A stretch of DNA of 64,000 bases from NCBI RefSeq assembly GCF_001613505.1, contig NZ_BDCM01000019.1:81117-145116 (forward strand), read 5' to 3'. Of this stretch, positions 18,090 to 27,056 are shown one piece after another. The DNA is from Nocardia mikamii NBRC 108933 (GTDB lineage Bacteria; Actinomycetota; Actinomycetes; Mycobacteriales; Mycobacteriaceae). The notes under the pieces are model-generated. The model was not told the origin of the DNA. It saw only the letters and a program-made list of their open reading frames with translations, and made no database searches. Each line of letters starts with the position of its first letter. Within the stretch, counting starts at the first letter, position 1. The position numbers were made by a program, and so were the translations under genes.

Positions 18090-18859
18090 AACCTCCGCAT
18101 TCGATCTGCCAGTACTGCTCCCATCGCAATGGCGGAGACGAAACTCGTTGCGGCCATTGCGGAGCCCCGTTGCCGCTCGGTCCCGAGGCCCGTGTCGACG
18201 GTGGTAGCGCCGGTCACCCACTGCTGGCGGATGCCGCGCACACCGCATTGGAAGCCGGGCGCCTGATCGCGCGCACCGCGGGTGCGGCGGAGAAGGTGGG
18301 TGCCGAGGTCGCGAAAGCGGGTGAGGGCGCCACCAAAGCGGCCGCCGAGGCCGAAAAAGGCGCTGCCGCAATCGCTGCGCCGGAGGTCAGCTGGAAGGTC
18401 GCGATCGCCGCGATCGCCGCGCTGCTGGTGGTGGCCGTTGTGGTCATCCGTTCCTGCGCGGTGGACGCGCCGCCGATGATCGGGCAGCTCACCCCCGTCG
18501 AGGCGCTGCCCGATCTGGTGCGGGCCGCCTCCTCGTGCCGTCATGTCGACAGCGGGCCCGCGGTGGACAACTGTGTGATCGCGGCCGATCACCCGTTGTT
18601 GTCCGGCGGTATCACCGACGGCCGGCAACTGACCTTCACTGTGCGCGCCGATCCACCGCAGAATCTGACCGCGGTGGTCAACGGCTGGCGCGTGGCCGGC
18701 GGCACGGTCATCGCCGACGGCACCGTGTTCGTCGCCATCGGTCCTTCGGCAACGGTGTGGTATGCAGATACCCGCACCGGTCTGCGCATCGAGACGGCGA
18801 CGTTCGCGAATCGTGCAGGCGCGCAGACTTTTCTGTTCCGATCCGGTTTGGTTCGCTGA
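18086..18859 (+). CDS. Zinc-ribbon, single-pass membrane protein
   Basis: 257 residues from TTG 18086, which overlaps the upstream TGA (TTGA). The N-terminus carries a zinc ribbon: CQYC, then RCGHC (two CxxC knuckles). An Ala/Glu/Lys helical stretch follows (about 45-100), then a transmembrane helix (VAIAAIAALLVVAVVVIRSC) and an extracytoplasmic domain of about 110 residues with two cysteines (SSCRHVDS, DNCVIAADH). I do not recognise the outer domain. The coupled start indicates function together with the 17034-18089 product. It ends the ESX-side gene block. Confidence 0.7.
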   Translation: MKPPHSICQYCSHRNGGDETRCGHCGAPLPLGPEARVDGGSAGHPLLADAAHTALEAGRLIARTAGAAEKVGAEVAKAGEGATKAAAEAEKGAAAIAAPEVSWKVAIAAIAALLVVAVVVIRSCAVDAPPMIGQLTPVEALPDLVRAASSCRHVDSGPAVDNCVIAADHPLLSGGITDGRQLTFTVRADPPQNLTAVVNGWRVAGGTVIADGTVFVAIGPSATVWYADTRTGLRIETATFANRAGAQTFLFRSGLVR

Positions 18860-18898
18860 GAAACCGGGTAACAGCGCGCAATCCTTGTTACACTGAAC

Positions 18899-18924
18899 AA
18901 CGTGCCGTTATTTAACGGCACGTT
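18899..18924. promoter_or_regulatory. 26-nt palindrome upstream of the glutamate dehydrogenase (site 1 of 3)
   Basis: Perfect inverted repeat with 12-nt arms (left arm AACGTGCCGTTA, right arm its complement) around a 2-nt centre. It lies 55 nt upstream of the dehydrogenase ATG. A -35-like TTGTTA (18885-18890) would place the -10 inside the palindrome, so a bound dimer would block the promoter. The same left half occurs at 25313 and 30764. Arm length and symmetry suggest a dimeric HTH repressor such as TetR type. The regulator is not identified. Confidence 0.8.
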
Positions 18925-18979
18925 ACAGACAGTCCGCAATACTGCGGTACCGATTCCGATCGCGGGAAGGCACGGGTCG

Positions 18980-21900
18980 ATGGTGGCAACTACCCAGCAG
19001 ACGATTTCATGGAAGCGATTCCGTGATGATCCGACAGATCTGGAGGCGGTGTACTTCCGCTGGATTCAGCCGGGAGCCGCGGCGCCCACGATCACCGACC
19101 GTGCCGAGCAGATCTTCCGGCATCATCTGGAGCTGGCCGCGGGTCGGCGCCCGGGAACCGCGGTGACCAGGCTGTATCGCGCCGGAGACGGCAGCGGTCT
19201 GGGACCGGCGCTGCAGATCGTCAACGACGATATGCCGCTGCTGGTGGATTCGCTCACCGCGGCGCTGCAACGCCTGGGCGCCACCGTGACCGAGGTCGTG
19301 CATCCGGTCTTCGACGTCCTGCGGGATCGGCGCGGCCGGTTGCGGGCGATCGCGCCCAGCGAGGGATTCGATGTGGCGCAGGCGAATTCGGCGAGCCGAT
19401 CGGAGGGCAGCGGAAACGTCGTCACCGAGTCGTGGATCCATGTGCAGCTGGGTGCCGGGGATTCCGACGCGGTGCTGGACCGGATCGAGCGGGCGCTGCC
19501 ACCCCTGCTCGGCGAGATCCGCCAGGTCGCCCACGACACCGAGGCGATGACCCGCACGATGGGAACGCTGGCCGCGCGGCTGGATTCCGTACCGCAACCG
19601 TCCGCGACCGAGGCGGCCGAATGCGCGCAGTTGCTGCGCTGGCTGACCTCCGGGCACTTCACCCTGCTGGGATACGGCTACTACCGGGTTCATCCCGGCG
19701 CCGACGGTCCTGAGCCGCAACAGGTTTCGGGCACCGGACTGGGCGTGCTGCGCGACGGTTCGGGTGTGGACGTGGGCGCTCCCGCACCCGGTTCGGAGCA
19801 GATCCTGCGGCTGTCCAACGGCTCCCTGGACTCGCTGCTGCCGGGCTCGCCGGATGTGTACGTGGTCAGCGTCGCCGACTACGCGGCCGAGACCACGCCC
19901 TCGGTCGCCGGCCAGGTGGTGGGCGAACACGTTTTCGTGGGCACCTTCACCGTCAGCGGCTTCCACGAGAACATCCTCGACATCCCGGTGATCTCCCGCC
20001 GCGTCCACCAGGTCATCGAATGGGCTGGCCTGGCGCTGAATTCGTTCTCCGGCCAGGCGCTGCTGGAGATGTTGCAGACCTTCCCGCGCGTCGAACTGTT
20101 CTCCACCGACGCGCGCCGCCTCTTCGAAACCGTCTCGGCCGTCATGAATCTCGGGCTGCGGCGGCAGATCCGGCTGTTCCTGCGCCGTGATGTGGGCAGC
20201 AACGCCGTGTACTGCCTGGTGTACCTGCCGCGCGACCGCTACTCGACCGAGGTGCGGTTGCGGATGCACGAGATCCTGCGCCGGGAATTCGACGCCGAGC
20301 AGATCGCCTACTCGGCGCGTGTCACCGAATCCGAGCTCGCCGTCGTCTATTTCACGGTGCACCGTGGTGCCGACGCCGAACCGGCGGATATCACCGAATC
20401 CAACCGCGAACGCATTCAGGACCTGCTGTTCGCGACCACCCGCAGCTGGAGCGACCGGCTGGTCAGCGAAGCCGCGGGCCTCGCCGAGATCGCCGCGCCG
20501 GTCGTCCAGGACTACGCGACCGCGTTTCCGGCGACCTATCAGCAGGAATACGAGCCCGCGCGGGCGCTCGACGACCTGTGCCGGCTGCAGCGCCTGGCCG
20601 ACGGGCAGATCGATACCGATCTCTACCGCACCGCCGGCGCCCCCTCGGGGGAGTGGCGCTTCACGCTCTACGTCGCCGGGACCGAGGTGTCGCTGAGCCG
20701 GGTGCTGCCGTTGCTGCACAGCCTCGGCATCGAGGTCGTGGAGGAAAAGCCCTACCGGCTCGAACTGCCGGGCGACAGCACCCGGTGGATCTACGACTTC
20801 GGCCTGCGGGTCGCGCCGAACACGCTGCGTGGCACCGGCGAGGGCGATCCGGAGGCCGATCTGGACCGCGCCGTGGCGCTGGAATCCCTGCCGGACACCA
20901 GTATCCGCAAACGCCTGCCGGAGGCCGTGTCGGCGATGTGGTTCGGCGACGGCGAGGTCGACGGACTCAACGAACTCGTCCTGCGCGCCGGATTGCACTG
21001 GCGACAGATCGCGATGCTGCGCGCCTACGCGAAATATCTGCAGCAGGCGGGATTCGCCTACACCTTCGCCAACATCACCCGCGTGCTGCTGGCGCAGCCG
21101 AGCACCGCGCGCGCCTTCACCGAATTGTTCGAGGCCTATTTCGATCCCGAACACCTCGGGCCGGTCGCGACCGCGCGGGCCGCGGCCATCTCGTCGCGGC
21201 TGCAGGACGAGATCGATGCCGTGGTGAGCCTCGACACCGACCGGATTCTGCGGGCGATTCTCGGGCTGATCACGGCGACCCTGCGCACCAACTACTTCCG
21301 CCGCGACGAGGACGGAAATCCGCTCGGACATCTGTCGTTCAAATTCGACCCGCACGCCATCGCCGAATTGCCCCGTCCGCGGCCGCAGTTCGAGATCTTC
21401 GTGTATTCGCCGCGGGTGGAGGGTGTGCATCTGCGTTTCGGTGGGGTCGCGCGCGGTGGATTGCGCTGGTCGGATCGCCTGGAGGATTTCCGGACCGAGA
21501 TCCTCGGTCTGGTGAAGGCGCAGGCGGTGAAGAACGCGGTGATCGTGCCGGTCGGCGCCAAGGGCGGATTCGTGGTGAAGCGCCCGCCGGCCGCGACCGG
21601 TGATGCGGCGGCCGACCGCCAGGCCATGCAGGCCGAGGGCATCGCCTGCTACCGCACCTTCATCTCGGGACTACTCGATCTGACCGACAATGTCGACCAT
21701 GCCGGTGGTGAGGTGATCCCGCCGCAGCGGGTGGTGCGCCGCGACGGGGACGACACCTATCTCGTGGTGGCCGCCGACAAGGGCACCGCCACGTTCTCCG
21801 ATATCGCCAACGAGGTTGCGCGGCACTACGATTTCTGGCTCGGTGATGCGTTCGCGTCGGGTGGTTCGGCGGGGTACGACCACAAGGCGATGGGGATTAC

Positions 21901-23896
21901 GGCGAAGGGTGCGTGGGAGAGTGTCAAGCGGCATTTCGCGGAGATGAATGTCGATACCCAGCGTGAGGAGTTCACGGTGGTGGGTGTCGGGGATATGTCG
22001 GGGGATGTGTTCGGTAACGGGATGTTGTTGTCGGAGCATATTCGGTTGGTGGCGGCGTTCGATCATCGGCATATTTTCATCGATCCGGATCCGGTGGCGG
22101 GGTCGTCGTTCGCGGAGCGGAAGCGGTTGTTCGGGTTGGCGCGGTCGTCGTGGGCGGATTACGACACCTCACTGATCAGTGAGGGCGGCGGGGTGTTCGA
22201 TCGCTCCGCCAAGGCCATCGCGATCACGCCGCAGATTCGCGCCGCACTCGATCTGGATCCGGGCGTGAGCACGTTGTCGCCGCCGGAAATGATCCGGGCG
22301 ATCCTGCTGGCGCCGGTCGATCTGCTGTGGAACGGCGGTATCGGCACCTACATCAAGGCCAGTACCGAATCACACGCCGACGTGGGTGACAAATCCAACG
22401 ACGCCGTGCGGGTCGACGCGGATCTGTTGCGGGTCAAGGTGATCGGCGAAGGCGGCAATCTGGGCGCCACCGCGCTCGGGCGGATCGAGTTCTGCAAACT
22501 CGGCGGCCGGATGAATACCGACGCACTCGACAACTCCGCCGGCGTGGACTGCTCCGACCACGAGGTGAACATCAAAGTCCTTCTGGGAGCGGCCATTTCC
22601 GCCGGCGAGCTGGCCGAGTCGGACCGTAACGCCCTGCTGGCCGAGATGACCGACGAGGTCTCGGCACTGGTGTTGCGCGACAACATCTCCCAGAACTTCC
22701 GGATGGGTCTGTCGCGGTCGAACGCGGCCGCCATGGTGGGGGTGCACCGGCGGCTGATCGCGGAACTGGAGACGCGGCGCGGCGTGGATCGGCAGCTCGA
22801 GGCATTGCCCTCGGATGCCGAACTGGACCGGCGCGCCGCGGCGGGCACAGGACTGACCTCACCGGAACTCGCCAATCTGCTCGCGCACGTGAAGCTTTCG
22901 CTCAAGTCGGATCTGCTCAGCGGTGATCTGCTGGACAGCAGTGCGTTCGAGGCGCTGCTGCCCGGTTACTTCCCGACACCGCTGCGGGAACGCTTCGGCG
23001 CCGCGATCGGCCGCCATCCGCTGCGCCGGGAGATCCTGGCCACCATGGTGGTCAACGATATGGTCGACTACGGCGGCATCACCTACGCCTTCCGGCTCGC
23101 CGAGGAGGCCGGGGCCACCACCGACGACGCGGTGCGCGCCTTCACCGCGGCCGTGGAGATCTTCGATCTGCGGGCACTGTGGGAGCGCATCCGCACGACG
23201 CCGATGCCGGCGGCGGCCCGCAACGAGCTGGAGATGGAAACCAAACGCACCCTGGATCGGGCGGCGCGCTGGCTGCTGACCAACCGGCCGCAGCCGATCG
23301 CGGTCGGCGCCGGTATCGCGCGCTACCGCGACGGGGTGCGCGCGCTGGCGGCACGGGTGCCGGCCTGGCGGCCCGGTGCGCTCGCCGACGATCTGATGTC
23401 GCGCTCCGGCGGTCCGATCGGTCACGGCGCCCCGCGGGAGCTGGCGGAGGAGGTGTTCCTGCTGATCCATCGGTTCCCGCTGCTGGACGTGCTCGATATC
23501 GCCGACATCTGCGAACGCGATGCCGACGAGGTGGCCGCGCTCTACTACGCGCTGGACGCCCACTTCGACATCCAGCGGCTGCTGTCCGCGGTGGCGGGGC
23601 TGGACCGTGGCGATCGCTGGCAGACGTTGGCGCGCTTGGCCGTTCGCGAGGATCTCTACGATTCGCTGCGCTCGCTCACCGCCGACGTGCTGACCACCAC
23701 CGAACCGGTCGACACCCCCGAGGAGAAGATCGCCTACTGGGAATCGACCAACCGTTCCCGCCTCAGCCGTGCCCGCGCGGCACTCGGGGAGATCTTCACC
23801 TCCGAAGCCCACGACCTGGCGACCCTGTCGGTGGCCGCACGTCAGGTCCGCAGCATGGTCGGCAGCGCCGAAACGACGGCGACGGTGCCCAGCTGA
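18980..23896 (+). CDS. gdh: NAD-specific glutamate dehydrogenase, large (180 kDa) class
   Basis: 1,638 residues, matching the mycobacterial enzyme of about 1,600. It oxidatively deaminates glutamate to 2-oxoglutarate and ammonia with NAD, in the cytosol. I chose ATG 18980 (MVATTQQTISWKRF), with GGGAAGG 10 nt upstream. An earlier GTG at 18902 lies inside the palindromic operator and is rejected. The N-terminal half holds the ACT-like regulatory segments of this class. The catalytic domain has GGVARGGLRWSDR, PVGAKGGF (Lys861) and GDMSGDVFGNGM (about 1004). In mycobacteria unphosphorylated GarA inhibits this enzyme, and PknG relieves it. pknG lies 3 kb downstream. Codons from about 21840 to 22165 differ in third-base use from the rest. 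Confidence 0.97.
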   Translation: MVATTQQTISWKRFRDDPTDLEAVYFRWIQPGAAAPTITDRAEQIFRHHLELAAGRRPGTAVTRLYRAGDGSGLGPALQIVNDDMPLLVDSLTAALQRLGATVTEVVHPVFDVLRDRRGRLRAIAPSEGFDVAQANSASRSEGSGNVVTESWIHVQLGAGDSDAVLDRIERALPPLLGEIRQVAHDTEAMTRTMGTLAARLDSVPQPSATEAAECAQLLRWLTSGHFTLLGYGYYRVHPGADGPEPQQVSGTGLGVLRDGSGVDVGAPAPGSEQILRLSNGSLDSLLPGSPDVYVVSVADYAAETTPSVAGQVVGEHVFVGTFTVSGFHENILDIPVISRRVHQVIEWAGLALNSFSGQALLEMLQTFPRVELFSTDARRLFETVSAVMNLGLRRQIRLFLRRDVGSNAVYCLVYLPRDRYSTEVRLRMHEILRREFDAEQIAYSARVTESELAVVYFTVHRGADAEPADITESNRERIQDLLFATTRSWSDRLVSEAAGLAEIAAPVVQDYATAFPATYQQEYEPARALDDLCRLQRLADGQIDTDLYRTAGAPSGEWRFTLYVAGTEVSLSRVLPLLHSLGIEVVEEKPYRLELPGDSTRWIYDFGLRVAPNTLRGTGEGDPEADLDRAVALESLPDTSIRKRLPEAVSAMWFGDGEVDGLNELVLRAGLHWRQIAMLRAYAKYLQQAGFAYTFANITRVLLAQPSTARAFTELFEAYFDPEHLGPVATARAAAISSRLQDEIDAVVSLDTDRILRAILGLITATLRTNYFRRDEDGNPLGHLSFKFDPHAIAELPRPRPQFEIFVYSPRVEGVHLRFGGVARGGLRWSDRLEDFRTEILGLVKAQAVKNAVIVPVGAKGGFVVKRPPAATGDAAADRQAMQAEGIACYRTFISGLLDLTDNVDHAGGEVIPPQRVVRRDGDDTYLVVAADKGTATFSDIANEVARHYDFWLGDAFASGGSAGYDHKAMGITAKGAWESVKRHFAEMNVDTQREEFTVVGVGDMSGDVFGNGMLLSEHIRLVAAFDHRHIFIDPDPVAGSSFAERKRLFGLARSSWADYDTSLISEGGGVFDRSAKAIAITPQIRAALDLDPGVSTLSPPEMIRAILLAPVDLLWNGGIGTYIKASTESHADVGDKSNDAVRVDADLLRVKVIGEGGNLGATALGRIEFCKLGGRMNTDALDNSAGVDCSDHEVNIKVLLGAAISAGELAESDRNALLAEMTDEVSALVLRDNISQNFRMGLSRSNAAAMVGVHRRLIAELETRRGVDRQLEALPSDAELDRRAAAGTGLTSPELANLLAHVKLSLKSDLLSGDLLDSSAFEALLPGYFPTPLRERFGAAIGRHPLRREILATMVVNDMVDYGGITYAFRLAEEAGATTDDAVRAFTAAVEIFDLRALWERIRTTPMPAAARNELEMETKRTLDRAARWLLTNRPQPIAVGAGIARYRDGVRALAARVPAWRPGALADDLMSRSGGPIGHGAPRELAEEVFLLIHRFPLLDVLDIADICERDADEVAALYYALDAHFDIQRLLSAVAGLDRGDRWQTLARLAVREDLYDSLRSLTADVLTTTEPVDTPEEKIAYWESTNRSRLSRARAALGEIFTSEAHDLATLSVAARQVRSMVGSAETTATVPS

Positions 23897-23960
23897 CCTG
23901 CCGGTGGGTTCGGGTGCGCCGCCTGGGACCGGCACACCCGAACCCGCTCCGGAACCCCGC

Positions 23961-23996
23961 CGACGCCGCCCACCCGAGATCGGGTGGGCGGCGTCG
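23961..23996. terminator. Bidirectional terminator between gdh and the SPFH gene
   Basis: A perfect 17-bp stem (left arm CGACGCCGCCCACCCGA) with a two-base GA centre. It starts 65 nt after the gdh stop and directly abuts the stop codon of the convergent gene. It is followed by TTAT on the plus strand. Position and strength suit termination from both sides. Confidence 0.9.
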
Positions 23997-25196
23997 TTAT
24001 GCGGGAGTTCCGCAGGCGCCGCAGAAGCGGGCGGTGGGAGGGAGCTCCGCACCGCATTCGGCGCAGTGGCGTGGGGGAGCGGCCAACCGTGTGCCGCAGT
24101 GCATGCAGAATCGCGCGGCGCGGGGATTGCCGGTAGCGCAGGATGCGCAGGTCACCTGCTCCGAGGCGGTGGCGTCGTCACCCCCGGGCGTCGCGGATGC
24201 GTCGGCTCCGGCGGTAGTTGTCGGCGGCAGCGAGGCCGAGGTGTTCGACTCCGGCGCGGGTGGTGGTTGCAGGGCCGGTCGGTCCGCGGGCCGGCCGAAC
24301 GGCGACGTGGGCGGAGGCGGGGATTGCTGCGCGGCCCACGGCACCGTCGACGGCTGCCCCATGCCGGCGATCGCGTTGAGACCCAGTGCGGCGCCGAGGA
24401 ATCCACCTTCGCCGCCGCCGTGCCCGTGCGCCATTCCCTGGCCCGCGCCCAGGGCCATTTCCCCGGCGGCGTAACGCTGGAAATCGCCGGCGAGCCGGAT
24501 GTAGGTGACATCCTTGGCGAGTCGTTTGAGTCGCTCGGCGTCCTCGGGTGCCAGGGTGATGTCGAAATTCCCCATGCGCGAGATCCGCATGCCGTACTCG
24601 TACAGCGTGAGGTTGGTCTGACGCACCACCGCCGACTCGATCGACTGCAGTTGCGCCGAGAGGCCGAGCACCTGCCAGTCGCCCTGCGAGATGCCGTGCG
24701 ACACGGTCATCTTCATCGACTTGAGCAGCAAATCCGCGCACCAGGCCTGAATTCCGGCAGGATCGGTGAGATCGGTGGTGCCGACGAGGGAGGTGATCAG
24801 TTGCGCGGGATCGCGCACGGCCAGAGCGAATTCGCCGAAGACCCGCAGCGTCACGATCTGCTCGCTGGCCGGGTCGACGATGTCGTCGAGCCGGCCGCCG
24901 AATCTGACGCCCGCGAATTCGCGCGTGGAAACGAAATACAGCTCCGCGCGGTAGAAGTTGTTGCCGGTGACGGAGTCCACCAGTGCGCCCAGCACCGGCA
25001 GTTCGTCGGCGTCGACGCGATGGCGGCCCGGTCCCATCGTCGCGACGACCCGGCCGGACTTGACGAACAGCGCGATCTGATCGGCATTGACGATCGTCCG
25101 GCTGTAGCGCCGGATGTTCAGATCGGGCCACTTGTAGACCAGCTGGTCCTTGCGGCCGTCCGGGACGGCGATGAATTCCCGCTCGAACCAGGCCAT
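23997..25196 (-). CDS. SPFH/Band 7 domain protein with C-terminal double zinc ribbon
   Basis: 399 residues. The first 300 form a virion-core/YdjI-type SPFH domain (MAWFEREFIAVPDGR... VYKWPDLNI, then SREPFAG-like FVSTREFAGVRF). Next comes a Gly/His-rich stretch (GMAHGHGGGEGG) and a Pro/Ala linker. The C-terminal 50 residues contain four CxxC knuckles (CASC, CMHC, CAEC, CGAC), enough for two zinc sites. There is no signal peptide or transmembrane helix. SPFH proteins form membrane-associated oligomeric scaffolds, and the exact role is unknown. ATG 25196 is preceded by GAGGAAGGGCGAGGAT. A short palindrome lies 38 nt upstream. Confidence 0.85.
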   Translation of the reverse strand: MAWFEREFIAVPDGRKDQLVYKWPDLNIRRYSRTIVNADQIALFVKSGRVVATMGPGRHRVDADELPVLGALVDSVTGNNFYRAELYFVSTREFAGVRFGGRLDDIVDPASEQIVTLRVFGEFALAVRDPAQLITSLVGTTDLTDPAGIQAWCADLLLKSMKMTVSHGISQGDWQVLGLSAQLQSIESAVVRQTNLTLYEYGMRISRMGNFDITLAPEDAERLKRLAKDVTYIRLAGDFQRYAAGEMALGAGQGMAHGHGGGEGGFLGAALGLNAIAGMGQPSTVPWAAQQSPPPPTSPFGRPADRPALQPPPAPESNTSASLPPTTTAGADASATPGGDDATASEQVTCASCATGNPRAARFCMHCGTRLAAPPRHCAECGAELPPTARFCGACGTPA

Positions 25197-25233
25197 ATCC
25201 TCGCCCTTCCTCGGCCGTTGTCGTTATCCAGCG

Positions 25234-25251
25234 TACCGATACCTATCGGTA
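25234..25251. promoter_or_regulatory. 18-nt palindrome upstream of the SPFH gene
   Basis: Arms TACCGATA and TATCGGTA flank a CC centre. It is a perfect 8-bp inverted repeat, 38 nt upstream of the SPFH start on the minus strand. Placement suits an operator overlapping that promoter. It is different from the palindrome at 25313 on the permease side of the same divergent gap. Confidence 0.6.
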
Positions 25252-25312
25252 TGGTCTACCGCCGACCTCGGCGGCGGGATTTCCGTTGTGTTACAACCTA
25301 TCCCACGTATTG

Positions 25313-25338
25313 AACGTGCCGTTGAATGACGGTACATT
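25313..25338. promoter_or_regulatory. 26-nt imperfect palindrome upstream of the permease (site 2 of 3)
   Basis: Left half AACGTGCCGTTG and right half TGACGGTACATT surround an AA centre. The left 11 bases are identical to sites 1 and 3, and 8 of 12 arm positions pair. It lies 40 nt upstream of the permease ATG. A GTTGT/ACAAC dyad sits just before it at 25285-25297. The shared half-site points to control by the same unidentified regulator. Confidence 0.75.
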
Positions 25339-25378
25339 GCCCATAGATATGATCGCCGTCACGTGAAAGGTCCTCCCC

Positions 25379-26929
25379 ATGACAACTGTTCGACCTCCCT
25401 CGGAGGCGACGGCGCCCGCGGACGCGCTGCATGCCGAGGATGCGGGCTATCACAAATCGCTGCGCCCCCGCCAGCTGCAGATGATCGCCATCGGCGGTGC
25501 CATCGGCACCGGCCTGTTCCTCGGGGCCGCCGGCCGCCTGCACGACGCGGGTCCGGGCCTGTTCCTCGTCTACGCCGTCTGCGGAATCTTCGTCTTCTTC
25601 ATCCTGCGAGCGCTCGGCGAGCTGGTGCTGCATCGCCCCTCCTCGGGATCGTTCGTCTCCTATGCGCGCGAGTTCTACGGCGAGAAACTGGCTTTCGGCG
25701 TCGGCTGGATGTACTTCTTCCACTGGTGTATGACCGGGATCGTAGACATCACCGCGATCGCGACGTATGTCCACTACTGGGGAGGGACCCGCAGCATTCC
25801 GCAGTGGCTCATCGCGTTGGTCGCGCTGGCGATCGTGGTGAGCATCAACCTGATCTCGGTGCGCTGGTTCGGTGAGCTCGAGTTCTGGGCGGCGTTGATC
25901 AAGGTGATCGCGCTGGTCGCCTTCCTGATCGTGGGTGTGGTCATCCTCGGCGGCCGCTTCGATCTGGACGGCCAGACCACCGGTCCGAGCCTGCTCTCCG
26001 CGCACGGCGGTCTGTTCCCGACCGGATTCCTGCCGCTCGTCACCGTCACCACCGGCGTCGTCTTCGCCTACGCGGCAGTCGAATTGATCGGCACCGCCGC
26101 GGGCGAGGCCGAGAATCCGGAGAAGATCATGCCGCGCGCGATCAATTCGGTGATCGCCCGGATCGCGCTGTTCTACGTCGGTTCGCTCGTCCTGCTCGGA
26201 CTGCTGTTGCCCTACAGCGACTTCCACGCCGGCGAGAGCCCGTTCGTCACCTTCTTCTCCAAACTCGGGGTGAACGGCGCCGGGTCCATCATGAATCTCG
26301 TCGTGCTGACCGCCGCGTTCTCCAGCCTGAACGCCGGGCTGTACTCCACGGGCCGGATTCTGCGCTCGATGGCGATGAACGGCAGCGCCCCCAAGCTGGC
26401 CTCGCGCATGTCGAGTTCCGGTGTGCCGTACGTCGGGATCCTCGCCACCGGTTGCATCGCGCTGATCGGTGTGGGACTCAACGCGATGGTGCCGGACAAG
26501 GCGTTCGAAATCGTGTTGAACATGTCGGCGCTGGGCACGATCTTCGCGTGGACGGCGATCATCCTGTGCCAGTTGCAGTTGTGGCGCTGGTCGCGCATCG
26601 GCAAGGCGGAGCGTCCGTCGTTCCGGTTGATCGGCGCCCCGTACACCAGCATCGCGACCCTGGTGTTCCTGGCGGCGGTGGTGGTCCTGATGGCCGCCAG
26701 CGACGACGACGTACAGCGCTTCGCCGTGCTGGCCATGGTGTGCGTCATGCTGCCGGCGCTGGTCGCGGGCTGGTTCCTGGCCCGCCGCAAGGTTCTGGCG
26801 ATGGCTACCGAACGCCTCGGCTACACCGGACAGTTCCCGGTGCTGGCGGAACGCCCGCTACAGAACGAGGCGGCCGAGTCGGCAGCCGAATCCGGGGAGC
26901 CGGGATCAGCGCCCGACGCCGAGAAGTAG
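25379..26929 (+). CDS. ansP: Amino-acid permease, L-asparagine permease type (APC superfamily)
   Basis: 516 residues with about twelve transmembrane helices. The first helix holds the APC substrate loop IAIGGAIGTGLFLGA. The block SGSFVSYAREFYGEK and the segment YVHYWGGTRSIPQW resemble mycobacterial and enterobacterial AnsP. It would import asparagine or a related amino acid by proton symport. A 26-nt palindrome also found before gdh precedes it, and a strong hairpin follows the stop. Substrate is inferred from family resemblance only; other amino acids of the AAT family are possible. The N-terminal 30 and C-terminal 45 residues are cytosolic and charged. Confidence 0.85.
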   Translation: MTTVRPPSEATAPADALHAEDAGYHKSLRPRQLQMIAIGGAIGTGLFLGAAGRLHDAGPGLFLVYAVCGIFVFFILRALGELVLHRPSSGSFVSYAREFYGEKLAFGVGWMYFFHWCMTGIVDITAIATYVHYWGGTRSIPQWLIALVALAIVVSINLISVRWFGELEFWAALIKVIALVAFLIVGVVILGGRFDLDGQTTGPSLLSAHGGLFPTGFLPLVTVTTGVVFAYAAVELIGTAAGEAENPEKIMPRAINSVIARIALFYVGSLVLLGLLLPYSDFHAGESPFVTFFSKLGVNGAGSIMNLVVLTAAFSSLNAGLYSTGRILRSMAMNGSAPKLASRMSSSGVPYVGILATGCIALIGVGLNAMVPDKAFEIVLNMSALGTIFAWTAIILCQLQLWRWSRIGKAERPSFRLIGAPYTSIATLVFLAAVVVLMAASDDDVQRFAVLAMVCVMLPALVAGWFLARRKVLAMATERLGYTGQFPVLAERPLQNEAAESAAESGEPGSAPDAEK

Positions 26930-26936
26930 CCACAGC

Positions 26937-26963
26937 CTCCGCCCCGGTACCACCGGGGCGGAG
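26937..26963 (+). terminator. Intrinsic terminator after the permease gene
   Basis: A perfect 12-bp stem (left arm CTCCGCCCCGGT) with a 3-nt loop, 7 nt after the permease stop. It is followed by CTGTTCC, a weak pyrimidine run. It separates the permease from pknG, which therefore needs its own promoter. Confidence 0.85.
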
Positions 26964-27056
26964 CTGTTCCCGGCGTTGGGAAGTTCGCGAACGCGGGGCC
27001 GTGGCCGGGGAACGAGAATGAGGCCCCGGTTCATCAGCGGCCTCGGGAGGTTTCTC

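Noticed and set aside
18902..18980. GTG 18902 as the start of the glutamate dehydrogenase
   Set aside because: It lies inside the palindromic operator and has no ribosome binding site. ATG 18980 has GGGAAGG upstream and family-like N-terminus.
19007..21430. Minus-strand 807-codon frame opposite gdh
   Set aside because: Same shadow character. The plus strand encodes a full, recognisable enzyme.
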